A stretch of 27,572 nucleotides of DNA from Priapulus caudatus (Eukaryota; Priapulida; Priapulimorpha; Priapulimorphida; Priapulidae): assembly GCF_000485595.1 (NCBI RefSeq), contig NW_014577271.1, positions 467,710-495,281 on the forward strand, read 5' to 3'. The position numbers and the translations under genes were made by a program. Of the stretch, positions 27,464 to 27,572 are shown piece by piece. Each line of letters begins with the position of its first letter. Position 1 is the first letter of the stretch. The notes below the pieces were generated by a model that worked only from the letters and a program-made list of their open reading frames with translations, had not been told where the DNA came from and searched no databases.

Positions 27464-27572
27464 ACTAGAGCACTCGGAGAGCACAGACCTCCGCCAAGGC
27501 AGCTGAATTCTCTCAATGTGAAATTTTTAATTAATTAATTAATTAAGTGGAAAAATTAATTAATTAATTAAA
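27464..27572. repeat. Dispersed repeat fragment and (TTAA)n at window end
   Basis: CTAGAGCACTCGGAGAGCAC...CCTCCGCCAAGGCAGCTGAA looks like a dispersed repeat that I recall from other invertebrate genomes (recollection, not checked). It is followed by two (TTAA)n tracts split by GTGGAAAAA. Cut by the window edge. Confidence 0.45.

Overview
The window is eukaryotic, most likely an invertebrate animal and probably marine. Evidence: one recognisable animal gene is broken into short exons with GT-AG junctions; non-coding DNA is abundant and AT-rich; there are non-LTR and LTR retroelement remains, many short inverted-repeat elements, large microsatellites and interstitial TTAGGG-type repeats. There is no sign of bacterial operons, CRISPR or rRNA. 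I cannot name the phylum or species.

Genes. The firmest gene is on the + strand at 20736-26573: five consecutive internal exons of DYNC2I2 (WDR34), an intermediate chain of the dynein-2 motor that drives retrograde intraflagellar transport in cilia. The five exons total 594 nt (198 codons), splice in compatible phases, and run from the VQTE segment into the third WD repeat. The first and last exons are not identified in the window. The 4.2-kb intron before the last visible exon holds a visibly GC-rich terminal exon of an unrecognised gene on the opposite strand (24551-25291). A possible small terminal exon at 12185-12331 (+) encodes a Gly/His-rich tail ending in Gly-Lys-Arg-Arg. A weaker possible exon lies at 7182-7327 (-).

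Layout. 1-1128: 3' end of a decayed R2/NeSL-like retrotransposon. 1130-6700: simple repeats, hairpins, a 740-bp foldback-like structure and a tandemly duplicated microsatellite-bearing unit. 6700-11900: a graveyard of short inverted-repeat elements, one with a TTAGGG core. 12185-12850: the small exon abutting an array of 26-bp palindromic units. 12850-17500: mostly featureless AT-rich DNA with a perfect hairpin, a CCATC microsatellite and a tRNA-like SINE head. 17500-19300: a clean 102-bp MITE, then a LINE reverse-transcriptase remnant (YMDD motif) split by a TIR element. 20736-26573: DYNC2I2, whose large intron contains a Mutator-like element with telomeric repeats inside, a duplicated LTR-plus-primer-binding-site fragment, a dispersed repeat, the antisense exon, and a 48-bp x 4 palindromic array. 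26574-27572: intron or flank with repeats.

The genes show no functional link beyond nesting. The most distinctive signals are two unrelated inverted-repeat frames that each enclose telomeric hexamers, the antisense gene inside DYNC2I2, and the palindromic arrays beside coding exons. All calls come from reading the sequence; no database search was possible.
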